From: Gemmatimonadota bacterium
Lineage (GTDB): Bacteria; Gemmatimonadota; Gemmatimonadetes; Longimicrobiales; Gaopeijiaceae
Assembly (NCBI GenBank): GCA_040882465.1
Contig: JBBEBG010000025.1
Coordinates: 37,025 to 101,024 of the forward strand
DNA: 64,000 bases
Reading direction: 5' to 3'
In this document: positions 26,632-35,770 of the stretch, in pieces
Numbering within the stretch: the stretch's first letter is position 1
Layout: every line of letters starts with the position of its first letter
Position numbers and translations under genes: made by a program
Notes under the pieces: generated by a model
The model's database searches: none
Told to the model about the DNA's origin: nothing
The model's input: the letters and a program-made list of their open reading frames with translations, nothing else

Positions 26632-27582
26632 TCAACGCCTGAGGCCGGGCCGGTCGCGCGATCGGGCGAGAGGTGTACGGGAAGGAAACCGGCGAATCCA
26701 ACTCTCCCATCCCTTCCGCATTCGTTCGCGGACCCGCTTCGGCTTCTCGGCGAAGAGGCGGCGGCCTTCGGGGAGCGCCCAATCCTGAAGCTCCCCCCGG
26801 CGACTCCCCATCACCTCCTCCAGAATCGCGACGGCTTCGGAATCGAAGCGGCCGGGCTCACGGTGGAGCGCCTCCCCAAGCACTGCGAGGTCGTGTTCCT
26901 CGCCCAGGCGGGTCGCGAGCTGCTTGACCCTTTTGTGCCTCGCGCCCAGGACGGCCGGCCAGACCGGCCGGAGGATGCGCAGATGGTTGCGGTGGACCTT
27001 CACGCTTTTTCTCCACTCGTGAAGGTTTTCCTGGGTGGGTTCCGCGCTGACCCGCCGGATCCATTTCCGGGCCCGCCTGTAGCCGTCGCTGAAGCCCGCG
27101 GCGACCGTGTCGAGATCCTGGGACTCGAGCGACCAGCCCGCGATCCGCTCGCGAGCTTCCTCGAGGAGGGCGTGAACGGCTCCGAGCCGGTCTCCGATCC
27201 CGATGGCGGAGCTGACCTCCTCGCGTCGCCGGAGGAGCGCCACCCGCACGGAGGCGACCGCCTCGGTCGTTCCGTCGCCGGGCCGCGCACCCTCGGCGAG
27301 GGCGTCACAACACTCGACCAGGGAGGCCGCATCCCGGAGGTCGGCGATCGTTCGCGCGATGTCGCGGAAGAACTCGTTCTCACGGGAATACTCCGGAAAG
27401 GCAGGGCGGAAGAGACGCAGAAGGGCCCGGATCTTGGTGCAGGCCTTTCGGACTTCGTGTACGACCTGGTGCGGATCGCCGTCCGCATCCTCGATCCGCA
27501 CGAGCGTCCCTCCGACCGCCTCGCGGGCGATCCGGCGAAGGGCGCTTTCGGGGAGCTCGCGGGCCAAAATTCGGTATCGCAT
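26632..27582 (-). CDS. CHAD-domain protein
   Basis: This 316-residue all-alpha protein has the two CHAD repeats with conserved His and basic residues: VHEVRKACTKIRALLRLFRP (residues about 42-61) and LHEWRKSVKVHRNHLRILRP (about 185-204). CHAD domains bind polyphosphate through these basic faces. The protein lacks the CYTH domain that sometimes precedes CHAD. It stands alone, in reverse orientation, between the Cys-rich gene and the redox group. A role in polyphosphate granules fits the stress theme but is inferred from the family. Confidence 0.9.
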   Translation of the reverse strand: MRYRILARELPESALRRIAREAVGGTLVRIEDADGDPHQVVHEVRKACTKIRALLRLFRPAFPEYSRENEFFRDIARTIADLRDAASLVECCDALAEGARPGDGTTEAVASVRVALLRRREEVSSAIGIGDRLGAVHALLEEARERIAGWSLESQDLDTVAAGFSDGYRRARKWIRRVSAEPTQENLHEWRKSVKVHRNHLRILRPVWPAVLGARHKRVKQLATRLGEEHDLAVLGEALHREPGRFDSEAVAILEEVMGSRRGELQDWALPEGRRLFAEKPKRVRERMRKGWESWIRRFPSRTPLARSRDRPGLRR

Positions 27583-27774
27583 CTCGCCCCCAGGGTATCA
27601 TTTTGATGTCCAACTCGAAATAGCCCGGCGGGGCGGCTCCGATCCCCCTGCGGCCTGGGATCCTTGCCTTCCATGCGAAGTCCTGCCTAACCTTTGATCG
27701 ACCTCCTCCATCTTTGCCGAGGGAGGGGCGCTCGCCGCTCCCGTGCAGTGCCACGCCGACTCGAGGGACGACCG

Positions 27775-29127
27775 ATGATCCGCATCCCGACCGCCGCCAT
27801 CCTCCTCCTGGGACCCCTCGCGTTGGTGCCTGCGGGCGCGATCGCGGCACAGGAGAGCGCGGAAGTGACCTTTTCGCGGGACATCGCGCCGATCCTCCAA
27901 CGGAGCTGCCAGGGCTGCCATCGCCCGAATTCGATGGCCCCGATGTCGCTGCTGAGCTACGCGGAGGTGCGTCCCTGGGCACCCGTGATCAAGGAGAGGA
28001 CGGCGATCCGCGACCGGATGGGCGCGATGCCCCCTTGGTTCGTCGAAAAGGACGTCGGAATTCAGGATTTCCGGAACGACGTTTCGCTTTCAGATGAAGA
28101 CGTCGCGATGATCGCCGCTTGGGTGGACGCGGGGGCTCCGGAGGGAAACCCGGCGGACCTCCCGCCGGCCCTCGAGTTCTCGGCGGAGGAGGAGTGGCAG
28201 ATCGGCACCCCCGACCTGATCGTGGATCTCCCCTCCTTCACGATGGAAGCGAACGCGCCGGATTGGTGGGGCGCGATTCCGCCCGTACCGACCGGGCTCG
28301 GCGAAGATCGTTATGTCGCGGCGATGGAAGTGAAGGAGATCAGCGATGTCGAGGGGGCGCTCGGTGGAAATTTCATCTTCCACCATGCGATCCTGGCCTC
28401 AACCGGCCCCGGTGGCGGCGGGAGCAGCTGGCCCATCCATGAGGTCGGTCGGAACGCCGAATTTTTCGACCCGCGTGCCGGGCGGCTCCTCCCGGCGGGG
28501 TCCCAGTTCATGATTCCGGGCGTCCACATGAACTCGAACGATCGGACCACGACGGCCCACCTCCGCCTCGGCTTCAAATTCCACCCGGTCGGATATGAGC
28601 CCGAGCACCGCATCTCGAGCCTCGTCTTCGGAAACGGCGAGATCGACCTCCGCCCCATGGAGAAGGGACAGGAAGTCCACCTCTACCTGACGCTCGAGGA
28701 GAACATGCGGATCGAGACCTTCGAGCCGCACATGCACGCTTCGGGGGTGAGGATGTGCTGGGAGGCTATCTGGGGCGGCCGCGCCGAGACGATGAGCTGC
28801 AGCGGATACGATCACAACTGGGTGAAAGTCTACAACTACGGCGAGCACGCGGCACCCCTCCTCCCACGGGGGACGCTCGTCCATGTGACGGCTTATTTCG
28901 ATACGACCCCGGACAATGCGAACGTGATCGATCCCCGGAACTGGCAGGGACTCGGTCACCGCTCGATCGACAACATGGCGATCGTTTTCCTCCCGGGAAT
29001 TCCGCTGGACGATGCGGAGTTCGCCGCGGAGGTCGCCGCGCGCCGCGAGGCACTCGGCCTCGCGCCCGGCGAAGGCGCGCTCGGGTGCCCGCTCTGCGCC
29101 TTCGCGGAGCTTCCCCGGTCATGGTGA
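27775..29127 (+). CDS. Periplasmic cytochrome c / copper type II monooxygenase-like protein
   Basis: This 450-residue exported protein has a signal peptide (about 1-25), a cytochrome c domain with haem motif CQGCH (C45, C48, H49), and a C-terminal half resembling the copper type II ascorbate-dependent monooxygenase fold. Candidate copper ligands are in NFIFHHAIL, HMNSND and EPHMHASGV. Family members occur in environmental bacteria without a proven substrate. It overlaps the next gene by seven bases. Haem attachment would need the Ccm system. The GAGGGACG site supports ATG 27775. Confidence 0.85.
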   Translation: MIRIPTAAILLLGPLALVPAGAIAAQESAEVTFSRDIAPILQRSCQGCHRPNSMAPMSLLSYAEVRPWAPVIKERTAIRDRMGAMPPWFVEKDVGIQDFRNDVSLSDEDVAMIAAWVDAGAPEGNPADLPPALEFSAEEEWQIGTPDLIVDLPSFTMEANAPDWWGAIPPVPTGLGEDRYVAAMEVKEISDVEGALGGNFIFHHAILASTGPGGGGSSWPIHEVGRNAEFFDPRAGRLLPAGSQFMIPGVHMNSNDRTTTAHLRLGFKFHPVGYEPEHRISSLVFGNGEIDLRPMEKGQEVHLYLTLEENMRIETFEPHMHASGVRMCWEAIWGGRAETMSCSGYDHNWVKVYNYGEHAAPLLPRGTLVHVTAYFDTTPDNANVIDPRNWQGLGHRSIDNMAIVFLPGIPLDDAEFAAEVAARREALGLAPGEGALGCPLCAFAELPRSW

Positions 29128-30023
29128 GGCGGCCGTTCGGGGTTCTGTCGGTGGCTCTTGCCGTCCACGCGGCTGCCCCATTTGTCGCGCCGCCTCCGGC
29201 GGTGGCGCAGTCGCCCATGACGGGAGGGAGCATTGCCCCCGCGTATGAAGGATTCTGGCGAAATCCCGATGGGACTTACGACCTCCTCTTCGGTTATTTC
29301 AATCGGAACTGGGAGGAAGAGATCCACATCCCGATCGGCCCCGATAACAACCTCCAGCCGGGCGGTCCCGACCTTGACCAGCCGACCCACTTCCTTCCGC
29401 GCCGGAATCAGTTCGTCTTCAGAGTGCGCGTCCCCGCGGACTTCGGGGATGGAGAAGTCGTCTGGACGATCACCGCGAACGGCGAGACGAATACGGCCTA
29501 CGGGACCCTGCGGCCCGAATACGCCGTGGACGAGGTCGTGATGAGCGCGAACTTCGGTGCCGGGGGCCAGACGGGATTTAATCCCCAGCTCGTCGGAAAT
29601 CTTCCCCCCGAGGTGACGCTCGAGGGAGAGAACCAGCGCACCGCGCGAGTGGGCGAGGCTGTCGCGTTGTCGGCGGTCGCGACCGACGATGGAAAGCCCG
29701 GGCGGCGGGGGATGCCGGCGGGCGCCGTCGGGCAGTCTCAGTTCGTGCCGAACTCGGCCGCGGGACTGCGCTTTTCCTGGTTCCATTACCGGGGCCCGGG
29801 GGAGATCGCCTTCGATCCGCCCCAGGCCAAGGTCTGGCAGGACAACAGGGACGGCGCCAGCTCGCCCTGGGCGGCCGGATGGTCGCCTCCCTCGATTCCG
29901 CCCGACAACCGGTGGTCCGCCACGGCGACATTCGGCGAGCCCGGGACCTACGTGGTACGCGCGCTCGCCCACGACGGGGGGCTGGTGGATTACGAGGACG
30001 TCACCGTCGTCGTCACTCCCTGA
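29121..30023 (+). CDS. Exported hypothetical beta-rich protein
   Basis: The 300-residue product has an N-terminal signal (about 1-30, ending PPAVAQS), then strand-rich segments, including SIAPAYEGFWRNPDGTYDLL and FGYFNRNWEEEIHIPIGP. It ends in a domain resembling a PKD/Ig fold (WSATATFGEPGTYVVRALAH). Its start overlaps the end of the cytochrome c/copper monooxygenase gene by seven bases, so the two are probably translated together and may act together in the periplasm. I do not recognise a named family. Confidence 0.75.
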   Translation: MVRRPFGVLSVALAVHAAAPFVAPPPAVAQSPMTGGSIAPAYEGFWRNPDGTYDLLFGYFNRNWEEEIHIPIGPDNNLQPGGPDLDQPTHFLPRRNQFVFRVRVPADFGDGEVVWTITANGETNTAYGTLRPEYAVDEVVMSANFGAGGQTGFNPQLVGNLPPEVTLEGENQRTARVGEAVALSAVATDDGKPGRRGMPAGAVGQSQFVPNSAAGLRFSWFHYRGPGEIAFDPPQAKVWQDNRDGASSPWAAGWSPPSIPPDNRWSATATFGEPGTYVVRALAHDGGLVDYEDVTVVVTP

Positions 30024-30061
30024 GCCGTCGTTCCTTCGGACGCGTTCCGGCCTGCCCGCCC

Positions 30062-32098
30062 TCAGGGGAGGGTGAGCGCGACGAGCGAGCCCGGGAGCCC
30101 CCCGCCCGCCACCTGCACGACGATGTACTGCTTCCCTTCGTGCTCGTAGGTCATCATGCCGTACTGGCCCGTCGCGGGGAGCCCGAGGGTCCCAAGCTCC
30201 TCACCCGTCGCCTTGTCCACCGCGTGCAGGAGCGGCGCGCCCCCGGACCCCTCCGCATAAAGAAGGAGGGAGCCGGTCACCATCGGCACGGGCCGCGCGA
30301 GTTGTCCCGTCTCGGGAAGCTCCACGCCCTGGAGCGCCGGGTGGTTTCGGATCCGCTCGGGGGTCGCTCCGTTCGGGATCCACCAGAGATGTTCCCCGGT
30401 GTTCATATCAATCGCCGTGATCTTGCTGTACGGCGGCTTGAAGACCGGAAGTCCGTCCGGCCCGGGGAATCCGCTCCCCCCCGCGTTCGCCCACCGCGAG
30501 ATCGTTGTTCCCGTCGTGGCGAGGTCGTCGGGGTTGTCCACGTCCACGCCGGGGCCGACGAGGTAGGCGTTGCAGGTTCGGCCGGAGGAGACGTAGAGGA
30601 TCCCCGTGTCCGGGTCGGCCGCCGTGGGGTTGAAGATGTTCGTCGCGCCCACCCCTCCCGGGCAGTTGACCGCGCCCCGGTAGCCCCCTTCGTTCCCGAC
30701 GTGGATCGGCGGGTTGTAGAGGGGTCCGAGGAGGTAGTTTCTCGCCGTCTCCACCGCGCGGGCGCGGAGCTCCGGCGTGAAGTCAATCAGGTCGTCCTCG
30801 GTGAATCCCTGGAGCTCGTATGCGGCCGGTCGGGTGGGGAAGGGCTGGGTCGGCGCCGCCTGCTCGCCCGGGACCTGCGACGGGGGCACCGGTCGTTCCT
30901 CGATCGGCCAGATCGGCTCGCCCGTGACGCGGTTGAAGGTGTAGGCAAAACCCTGTTTCGTCGTCTGGACGACGATCGGGACTTCTTCGCCGTTCACGGT
31001 CACGTCGAGGAGGACGGGAGCGGTGGGGGTGTCGTAGTTCCAGAGGTCGTGGTGCACCATCTGGAAGTGCCAGAGCCGCCGCCCGGAGCGCGCTTCGAGG
31101 GCGATCAGGCTCGTGCCGAAGAGGTTGTCGCCGGGGGAGAAGCCTCCCCAGTAGTCCACGGTCGCGGGATTCGTGGGAATGTAGACGATTCCCCGCTCGA
31201 GGTCGGCGGACATGGGCGCCCAGGAGGAGACGTCCCCCGTGTAGGACCAGGCGTCATTCTCCCAGCTCTCGTGCCCAACTTCACCCGGGCGCGGGATGAC
31301 GTGGAATTTCCAGAGATGCTCGCCGGTGGCGGCATCGTATCCCAGGATGTCCCCGGGGACATTTTCGATCCGGCTCTGCAGGTACCCCTGCTCGGCGGAG
31401 TTCCCCACGACGACGACCCCGTTCACCACGATGGGCGGCGAGGAGCTCGTGATCATCCCGAGCTCGCGCGGAATTCCGAAGTCGGGATCGTAAGGTCCGC
31501 CGTTCCATTCCTCCCAGGGACCCCATCCCTCGAGGAGATCGGGGAGGAGGTCCACGACACCTGTCCGCGAAAAGTCCTCGAGAGGGACGGGTCGCCCCCA
31601 CCCCTCGACCGGAAGTCCGGTGGCCGCATCGAGAGCCCAGAGGAAAAAGGCGGGGGAGGTGATGTAGATCACGCCGCGTCCACCGATCTCTCCGTACGCC
31701 ACCCCTTTTCCATAGCTCGCCCGCATGGAGCGCTCCCAGCGGGTCGTGTGCGGCTCGCGGAAGGTCCAGAGCGTCTCGCCCGTCGCCGGATCGATCGCGA
31801 CGACCGTGCGGCGCTCGCCCGCGACCGTGTAGAGCACACCATTGATGTAGCTCGGCGTCGAGCGGGATGTCGTTTCGGGGCTCGGCCCGAAGTTGTCGCC
31901 CCGCCAGATCCACGCGGCCTCGAGCGCGGCGAAATTGGAGGCGTTGATCTGCTCGACCGGCGAGGACCGCGTGTGAGCGGCGTCCCCGCCGAGGTAGTGC
32001 CACTCGCCCGCGGGGATTCCGCGGTCCTGCCCGGCGAGGCCGAGGGGAAGGACGACGAGGAGTGCAGAATGCCACACGAGGGTCTTCGCGCGTTTCAT
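30062..32098 (-). CDS. PQQ-dependent (quinoprotein) dehydrogenase
   Basis: The 678-residue exported protein has repeated beta-propeller blades with the PQQ-repeat signature (AIDPATGETLWTFREP, ALDAATGLPVEGWG, GYDAATGEHLWKF, ALEARSGRRLWHFQ, AFTFNRVTGEPIWPIEE-type). It fits the membrane-free glucose/alcohol quinoprotein group that oxidises sugars or alcohols in the periplasm and passes electrons to a cytochrome. No haem domain is fused. Start ATG 32098 follows a GAGGAG site and a signal peptide ending LAGQ. It converges with the upstream hypothetical gene. No pqq biosynthesis genes are in the window. Confidence 0.9.
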   Translation of the reverse strand: MKRAKTLVWHSALLVVLPLGLAGQDRGIPAGEWHYLGGDAAHTRSSPVEQINASNFAALEAAWIWRGDNFGPSPETTSRSTPSYINGVLYTVAGERRTVVAIDPATGETLWTFREPHTTRWERSMRASYGKGVAYGEIGGRGVIYITSPAFFLWALDAATGLPVEGWGRPVPLEDFSRTGVVDLLPDLLEGWGPWEEWNGGPYDPDFGIPRELGMITSSSPPIVVNGVVVVGNSAEQGYLQSRIENVPGDILGYDAATGEHLWKFHVIPRPGEVGHESWENDAWSYTGDVSSWAPMSADLERGIVYIPTNPATVDYWGGFSPGDNLFGTSLIALEARSGRRLWHFQMVHHDLWNYDTPTAPVLLDVTVNGEEVPIVVQTTKQGFAYTFNRVTGEPIWPIEERPVPPSQVPGEQAAPTQPFPTRPAAYELQGFTEDDLIDFTPELRARAVETARNYLLGPLYNPPIHVGNEGGYRGAVNCPGGVGATNIFNPTAADPDTGILYVSSGRTCNAYLVGPGVDVDNPDDLATTGTTISRWANAGGSGFPGPDGLPVFKPPYSKITAIDMNTGEHLWWIPNGATPERIRNHPALQGVELPETGQLARPVPMVTGSLLLYAEGSGGAPLLHAVDKATGEELGTLGLPATGQYGMMTYEHEGKQYIVVQVAGGGLPGSLVALTLP

Positions 32099-32130
32099 GG
32101 GACTCCTCTTCGAAAGGAGAGCGGGGGTTG

Positions 32131-32697
32131 TCATCCGGGGATGCCTTCACACCCCCCTGGAGCGGTCGGTTCGTTCCGAAGGTGTTTGTACTCTCTTCCG
32201 TTCCACCCCCAGATCCCCAAGCAAAATCCCATTCCCGCGATCGCGAGATCGGGATACCCATCGCGCCCCGCCGGGCGGGTTTCCACGACCCTTCCGGGAA
32301 TGCCGAGATTGGGCTGGTACGCTCCCGTCGAGTCCGCGATGAAGAGCATCACCCCGACCCCCGTTCCTCCGTAAAAGCAACCCAGGACTTCGATCAGGAC
32401 CTCGGGCACCTCGTCCTGGTTCAAATCTTGCATTTCGACCTCGATGAGGGCGGACTGGCCACAGGCGACATCCACGAGAGCCCCTGGATCGAGCGAGTCC
32501 ACCTGGACTGGGAGAGCGGTGGCGATGGCATTCTGCACGTCGGGAGCGATGGGAGAATCCGTGCCGAAGACGATCTGGGCCACGGGGCCCCGTTCGGCAG
32601 CAGGCGCTCCGGGCGGTGCCGCGCCGCCCCCGCACCCGGCCAGTAAGACGGAGCTCCATACGATCGTGACGCGCCGTCGCGATGATGCGATTAACAA
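32131..32697 (-). CDS. Hypothetical lipoprotein with FG-GAP-like segments
   Basis: The protein has lipobox LLAGC (about 20 residues after the likely TTG start at 32697) and repeated Asp-rich motifs: DLNQDEVPEVLIEVLG and GRDGYPDLAIAG, like calcium-binding FG-GAP propeller loops. A longer frame begins at ATG 32775, but the extra N-terminus is Arg-rich and does not fit a lipoprotein signal. It is 32 bases upstream of the PQQ dehydrogenase gene in the same direction, so it is probably its operon partner. Function unknown. Confidence 0.65.
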   Translation of the reverse strand: MLIASSRRRVTIVWSSVLLAGCGGGAAPPGAPAAERGPVAQIVFGTDSPIAPDVQNAIATALPVQVDSLDPGALVDVACGQSALIEVEMQDLNQDEVPEVLIEVLGCFYGGTGVGVMLFIADSTGAYQPNLGIPGRVVETRPAGRDGYPDLAIAGMGFCLGIWGWNGREYKHLRNEPTAPGGCEGIPG

Positions 32698-32830
32698 GTC
32701 GGCCCTCTGGGGGAGTCTCCTGGAAGTAGTGTTGCGCGCGCGACAAAAATATCTCTGGCAAGTGCGGGCCGCCAACAGTAACTTCGCCGGAGAAACATAT
32801 GGTTACGCTCGGATCAACATTCGGGAGCCC

Positions 32831-34342
32831 ATGAAAAACAGGACCATACTCCTCTTCGCCGCGATCCTCGTGGCCGGGCTTCCCTTCTCGAGAATCGTTG
32901 GCCCGAGTCCGCTCGGGGCACAGTCGCCGCTCGATGTGGAGGCCCCGGACCCGGTTCTTCTCGATCCCGCGATGGCCGTCGGGCAGCTGGTACGCGCTCG
33001 GCTCGAGAACGACTTCGCCGCCATCCAGGCCTTTCGCCCGGGCTACACGTTTTGGGAGCACATCTTCACCATTCCCGACGGGTCTGTTGCCTTCGGGAGC
33101 GCGGTGGACGGTCGGCTCATCGCCGTCTTTCCCTCGAACGGGGACTGGTCGCGTGACGCGGCATGGGAGGAGCCCGAGCTCGCGGTCACCCTCGCGGGGA
33201 AGCGGCTCGCCTCGAACCTGGCGCGGCGCCGGGACGAGGTCGTGAGTCTCCTCGATCCCGTCACGGGGCCGCTCATGCACAACCCCACCCGCGGCGCTTT
33301 TGTCTCGCCGAACGTGGCGCGTTACGGTTCGTTCCTCGCGGATTGGGGCGCGATCTACGAGCGTTTCGGCGTGCCCGCGGAGATCGGCCTCGCCCAGGCC
33401 ATGATCGAGTCGGGATTCAACCCCACGGTTCGCTCCGAGGCCCGCGCGATCGGCTTCTGCCAGTGGCTCGACCGGAACTGGAACGAGCTGAAACGCCTCT
33501 CGCCCAGCGTCATTGAAGCGCACAACCAGACGACGCAGGCGGCGTACTGCGCCGCGTATCTCGCGATCCTCACCGCGAAATACGGTTCGTTCATTCCAGC
33601 CCTTTCCGAGCACCACGCGGGGGGGACGAACGTGGGGCGGGCCCTGATCAACGGGGACCGGCTCGGTGGTCAGGACGTTCGCGAACAGTATTTGATCGGC
33701 GCCGCCTTCGCGCTGGATCTGCGCGAGATCTCGACCGACCGCTACCGGGAGGTCGTGCGCACCTATGGCCCGCGCTCCTTTCGTTACACGGAGATGGTCT
33801 TCGGAAACGCGGGGCGCATTCTGGAGCTGACGGCCTCGATCGCGCAGGATTCGATCTTCGCGATCCGCGCGGGGCGGAATATCCCGATCGAAGAGGTCGT
33901 CCGGCGTACGGGGCTCACAACGGACGAGGTCCGGCGCTTCAATCCCGCCCTCCTCAGGCAGGTCCCCGCGGGCGCGAACCTGTACCTCCCCTTTCCGATG
34001 GACGAGCTCGGGCGGGACGCCACTTTTTGGCACGGAGCCCCGTCCCCGGAATTCGCCGCGGTCCTGGAGGACATGTTCAGGCTCGGCGCTCCCGTGGCCC
34101 TGTGGGACGACCCAGGGTTCGAGCGAATACTCCGAGACCTCCAGACGCGCTTTCGGGAGACCGGAACCGAAGAGGGTGGCGTGATGGCGACGATGCTCGC
34201 CTTCGTCATGAACGAGACCTACCGGAGCGGACGCGGAGCCCAGCTGGCCGAGTTCCGCACGAGCACGCGGATCCTCCAGCTCTTCGAGGAAGGGGTGGCG
34301 GAGCGGGCAAACATGCGAGCCGCGTCCACGCTGGCGCGCTGA
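32831..34342 (+). CDS. Lytic transglycosylase with LysM domain
   Basis: This 503-residue exported protein has a signal peptide (about 1-30). Its SLT-type lysozyme-like domain has catalytic Glu E193 in AQAMIESGFNP followed by SEARAIGFCQW, and a LysM-type segment near 350-385 (IFAIRAGRNIPIEEVVRRTG) closing with PAGANLYLP. It cleaves peptidoglycan glycan strands to 1,6-anhydro products, as in MltD-like enzymes. ATG 32831 starts the signal peptide. It is divergent from the lipoprotein gene, with a 133-base gap between them. Confidence 0.88.
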   Translation: MKNRTILLFAAILVAGLPFSRIVGPSPLGAQSPLDVEAPDPVLLDPAMAVGQLVRARLENDFAAIQAFRPGYTFWEHIFTIPDGSVAFGSAVDGRLIAVFPSNGDWSRDAAWEEPELAVTLAGKRLASNLARRRDEVVSLLDPVTGPLMHNPTRGAFVSPNVARYGSFLADWGAIYERFGVPAEIGLAQAMIESGFNPTVRSEARAIGFCQWLDRNWNELKRLSPSVIEAHNQTTQAAYCAAYLAILTAKYGSFIPALSEHHAGGTNVGRALINGDRLGGQDVREQYLIGAAFALDLREISTDRYREVVRTYGPRSFRYTEMVFGNAGRILELTASIAQDSIFAIRAGRNIPIEEVVRRTGLTTDEVRRFNPALLRQVPAGANLYLPFPMDELGRDATFWHGAPSPEFAAVLEDMFRLGAPVALWDDPGFERILRDLQTRFRETGTEEGGVMATMLAFVMNETYRSGRGAQLAEFRTSTRILQLFEEGVAERANMRAASTLAR

Positions 34343-34370
34343 ACGACTGCCCCACTCACGCGCCGAATCG

Positions 34371-34410
34371 CATCGCCGCGCCCACGGCATCGCCGCGCCC
34401 ACGGCATCGC
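34371..34410. repeat. Tandem 17-bp repeat
   Basis: CATCGCCGCGCCCACGG occurs twice in tandem (34371-34387, 34388-34404), followed by a partial third start CATCGC. It lies between the convergent transglycosylase and DinB genes. No function is apparent. Confidence 0.9.
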
Positions 34411-34429
34411 GGACGCTCGAACGCGCCCC

Positions 34430-34909
34430 CTACATCGCCCTCAGCGAACGCTTGAGCGCGATGATCCAACCGAGATGGATTCCGTCGTGCGCGAAGCTGA
34501 AGGTCAGCGCGTCGGCGGGTGAGGACAGGGCGACCCCGGCGGAGGTGAGGTACGGTCGTTCGTAACGTTCTCCCTCCCGTCCCTCGAACTCGTCGAAGAG
34601 CTCGGGGATCACGTCCACGAGATCCCGGGTGAGCTCGGCGAGTGAAGGGACCGGCGCCGATCCCCATTCGGCCGGACTCGAACCCTTTCGGAACCACCGG
34701 ACCATCTCGTCGCTCACACTCAGCGGTTTTCCCGCGAGCCCGCGGGTGAGCGAGCGTGGCACCAGGGCGAGGTGCCCGGCGTGCCATCGGAGGTTGTTCT
34801 TCCACCCCGGCGGGACGACGTCTGCCCGTTCTTCGTCCTCGAGGAGCGCCTTCGCGATGCTCCCCCGCATCGTGTGGGACATGTCCCGCAGCTCACGCCA
34901 TTCGATCAT
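34430..34909 (-). CDS. DinB-family protein
   Basis: The 159-residue protein fits the DinB four-helix bundle: WHAGHLALVPRSLTRGLAG supplies one His ligand region and FAHDGIHLGWIIALKRSL the closing H-x3-H pair. DinB-like proteins are metal-binding enzymes often linked to thiol-dependent reactions; the exact reaction is not known. Its start overlaps the stop of the short-chain dehydrogenase gene by four bases (ATGA), so the two are co-translated. Confidence 0.88.
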   Translation of the reverse strand: MIEWRELRDMSHTMRGSIAKALLEDEERADVVPPGWKNNLRWHAGHLALVPRSLTRGLAGKPLSVSDEMVRWFRKGSSPAEWGSAPVPSLAELTRDLVDVIPELFDEFEGREGERYERPYLTSAGVALSSPADALTFSFAHDGIHLGWIIALKRSLRAM

Positions 34910-35727
34910 CTGGTTCGCCCTCCCTCGGGTTCACTACCTCGCGACTCCGAATCCCTGGTGCGTCCGCCCGCATAACGATCCCTGAGACGCCGCATCCCCG
35001 CCAGCCACCGGTCGGGATTTTCCGCGCGGCGCCGCGCGTATTCGGCGACTTCGGGGTGGGGAAGGATGAGGAACCGCTCCTTCTCCAAGCCCTCGATGAC
35101 CGCATCCGCAACGACCTCAGGGTCGAGCATCCCGTCCACGCTCGCGACGCTTTCCTCGTGGCCGGCGGTCATCGCGGTCCGGACCGCCTGAGGGCAGAGG
35201 ACCGACACCTGAATCCCCGCGCCGCCATGGTGGATTGAGATCCACTCCGCGAGGGCCACCGCCGCGTGTTTGGTCACGGAATAGGTCACCGAGCCGATCT
35301 GCGCCAGGAGTCCCGCGGCGGAGGCCGTAAAAAGAAGGGATCCGCCGCCGCGCGCGGCCATTCTCGGAACGAGGTGCCGGGCCGCGTACAGGTGGGACCT
35401 GAAGTTCACTTCCCACATCGTGTCCCAAACGCCGTCCGGGGTGTCGAGCCCCCCGGCCATGAAGACTCCGGCGTTCGAGCAAAATAGGTCTATGGGGCCG
35501 GCCTCTCGTTCCGCTCGTTCGATGAGCGCGACGACCTCGCTCTCGACCCGGACGTCCGTCCGCACGCCAATTCCACCGATTTCCCTCGCGACCTGGGCGG
35601 CGCCGTCGCCGTCGAGATCGGCCACGACGATCGACGCGGCCTCCTCCCGGTGGAATCTGCGTGCGAGGGCGCGCCCGATCCCGCTCGCGCCTCCCGTCAC
35701 GACGACGACCCGGCCCCGAACCGTCAT
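34906..35727 (-). CDS. Short-chain dehydrogenase/reductase
   Basis: The 273-residue SDR has cofactor motif TGGASGIGRALARRF (G-x3-G-x-G), NAG in LFCSNAG, catalytic Ser in FTASAAG and YSVTK as the Tyr-Lys pair. It oxidises or reduces an alcohol/carbonyl with NAD(P). D in VVADLDGDG suggests NAD preference. It overlaps the DinB gene and lies 43 bases after the second SDR gene, forming an operon of two SDRs and DinB. Substrate unknown. Confidence 0.92.
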   Translation of the reverse strand: MTVRGRVVVVTGGASGIGRALARRFHREEAASIVVADLDGDGAAQVAREIGGIGVRTDVRVESEVVALIERAEREAGPIDLFCSNAGVFMAGGLDTPDGVWDTMWEVNFRSHLYAARHLVPRMAARGGGSLLFTASAAGLLAQIGSVTYSVTKHAAVALAEWISIHHGGAGIQVSVLCPQAVRTAMTAGHEESVASVDGMLDPEVVADAVIEGLEKERFLILPHPEVAEYARRRAENPDRWLAGMRRLRDRYAGGRTRDSESRGSEPEGGRTR

Positions 35728-35770
35728 CGTTCGACCGGGCCGGTGGCCGCGCCCGGCTTCGACAGGCGCC

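Noticed and set aside
29879..32374. A long + strand frame opposite the PQQ dehydrogenase gene
   Set aside because: It is antisense to a clear PQQ propeller protein and has Arg/Asp-rich low-complexity composition with no recognisable domain.
34371..34410. Tandem 17-bp units considered as a CRISPR array
   Set aside because: The units are directly adjacent without spacers, number only two and a fraction, and no cas genes are in the window.
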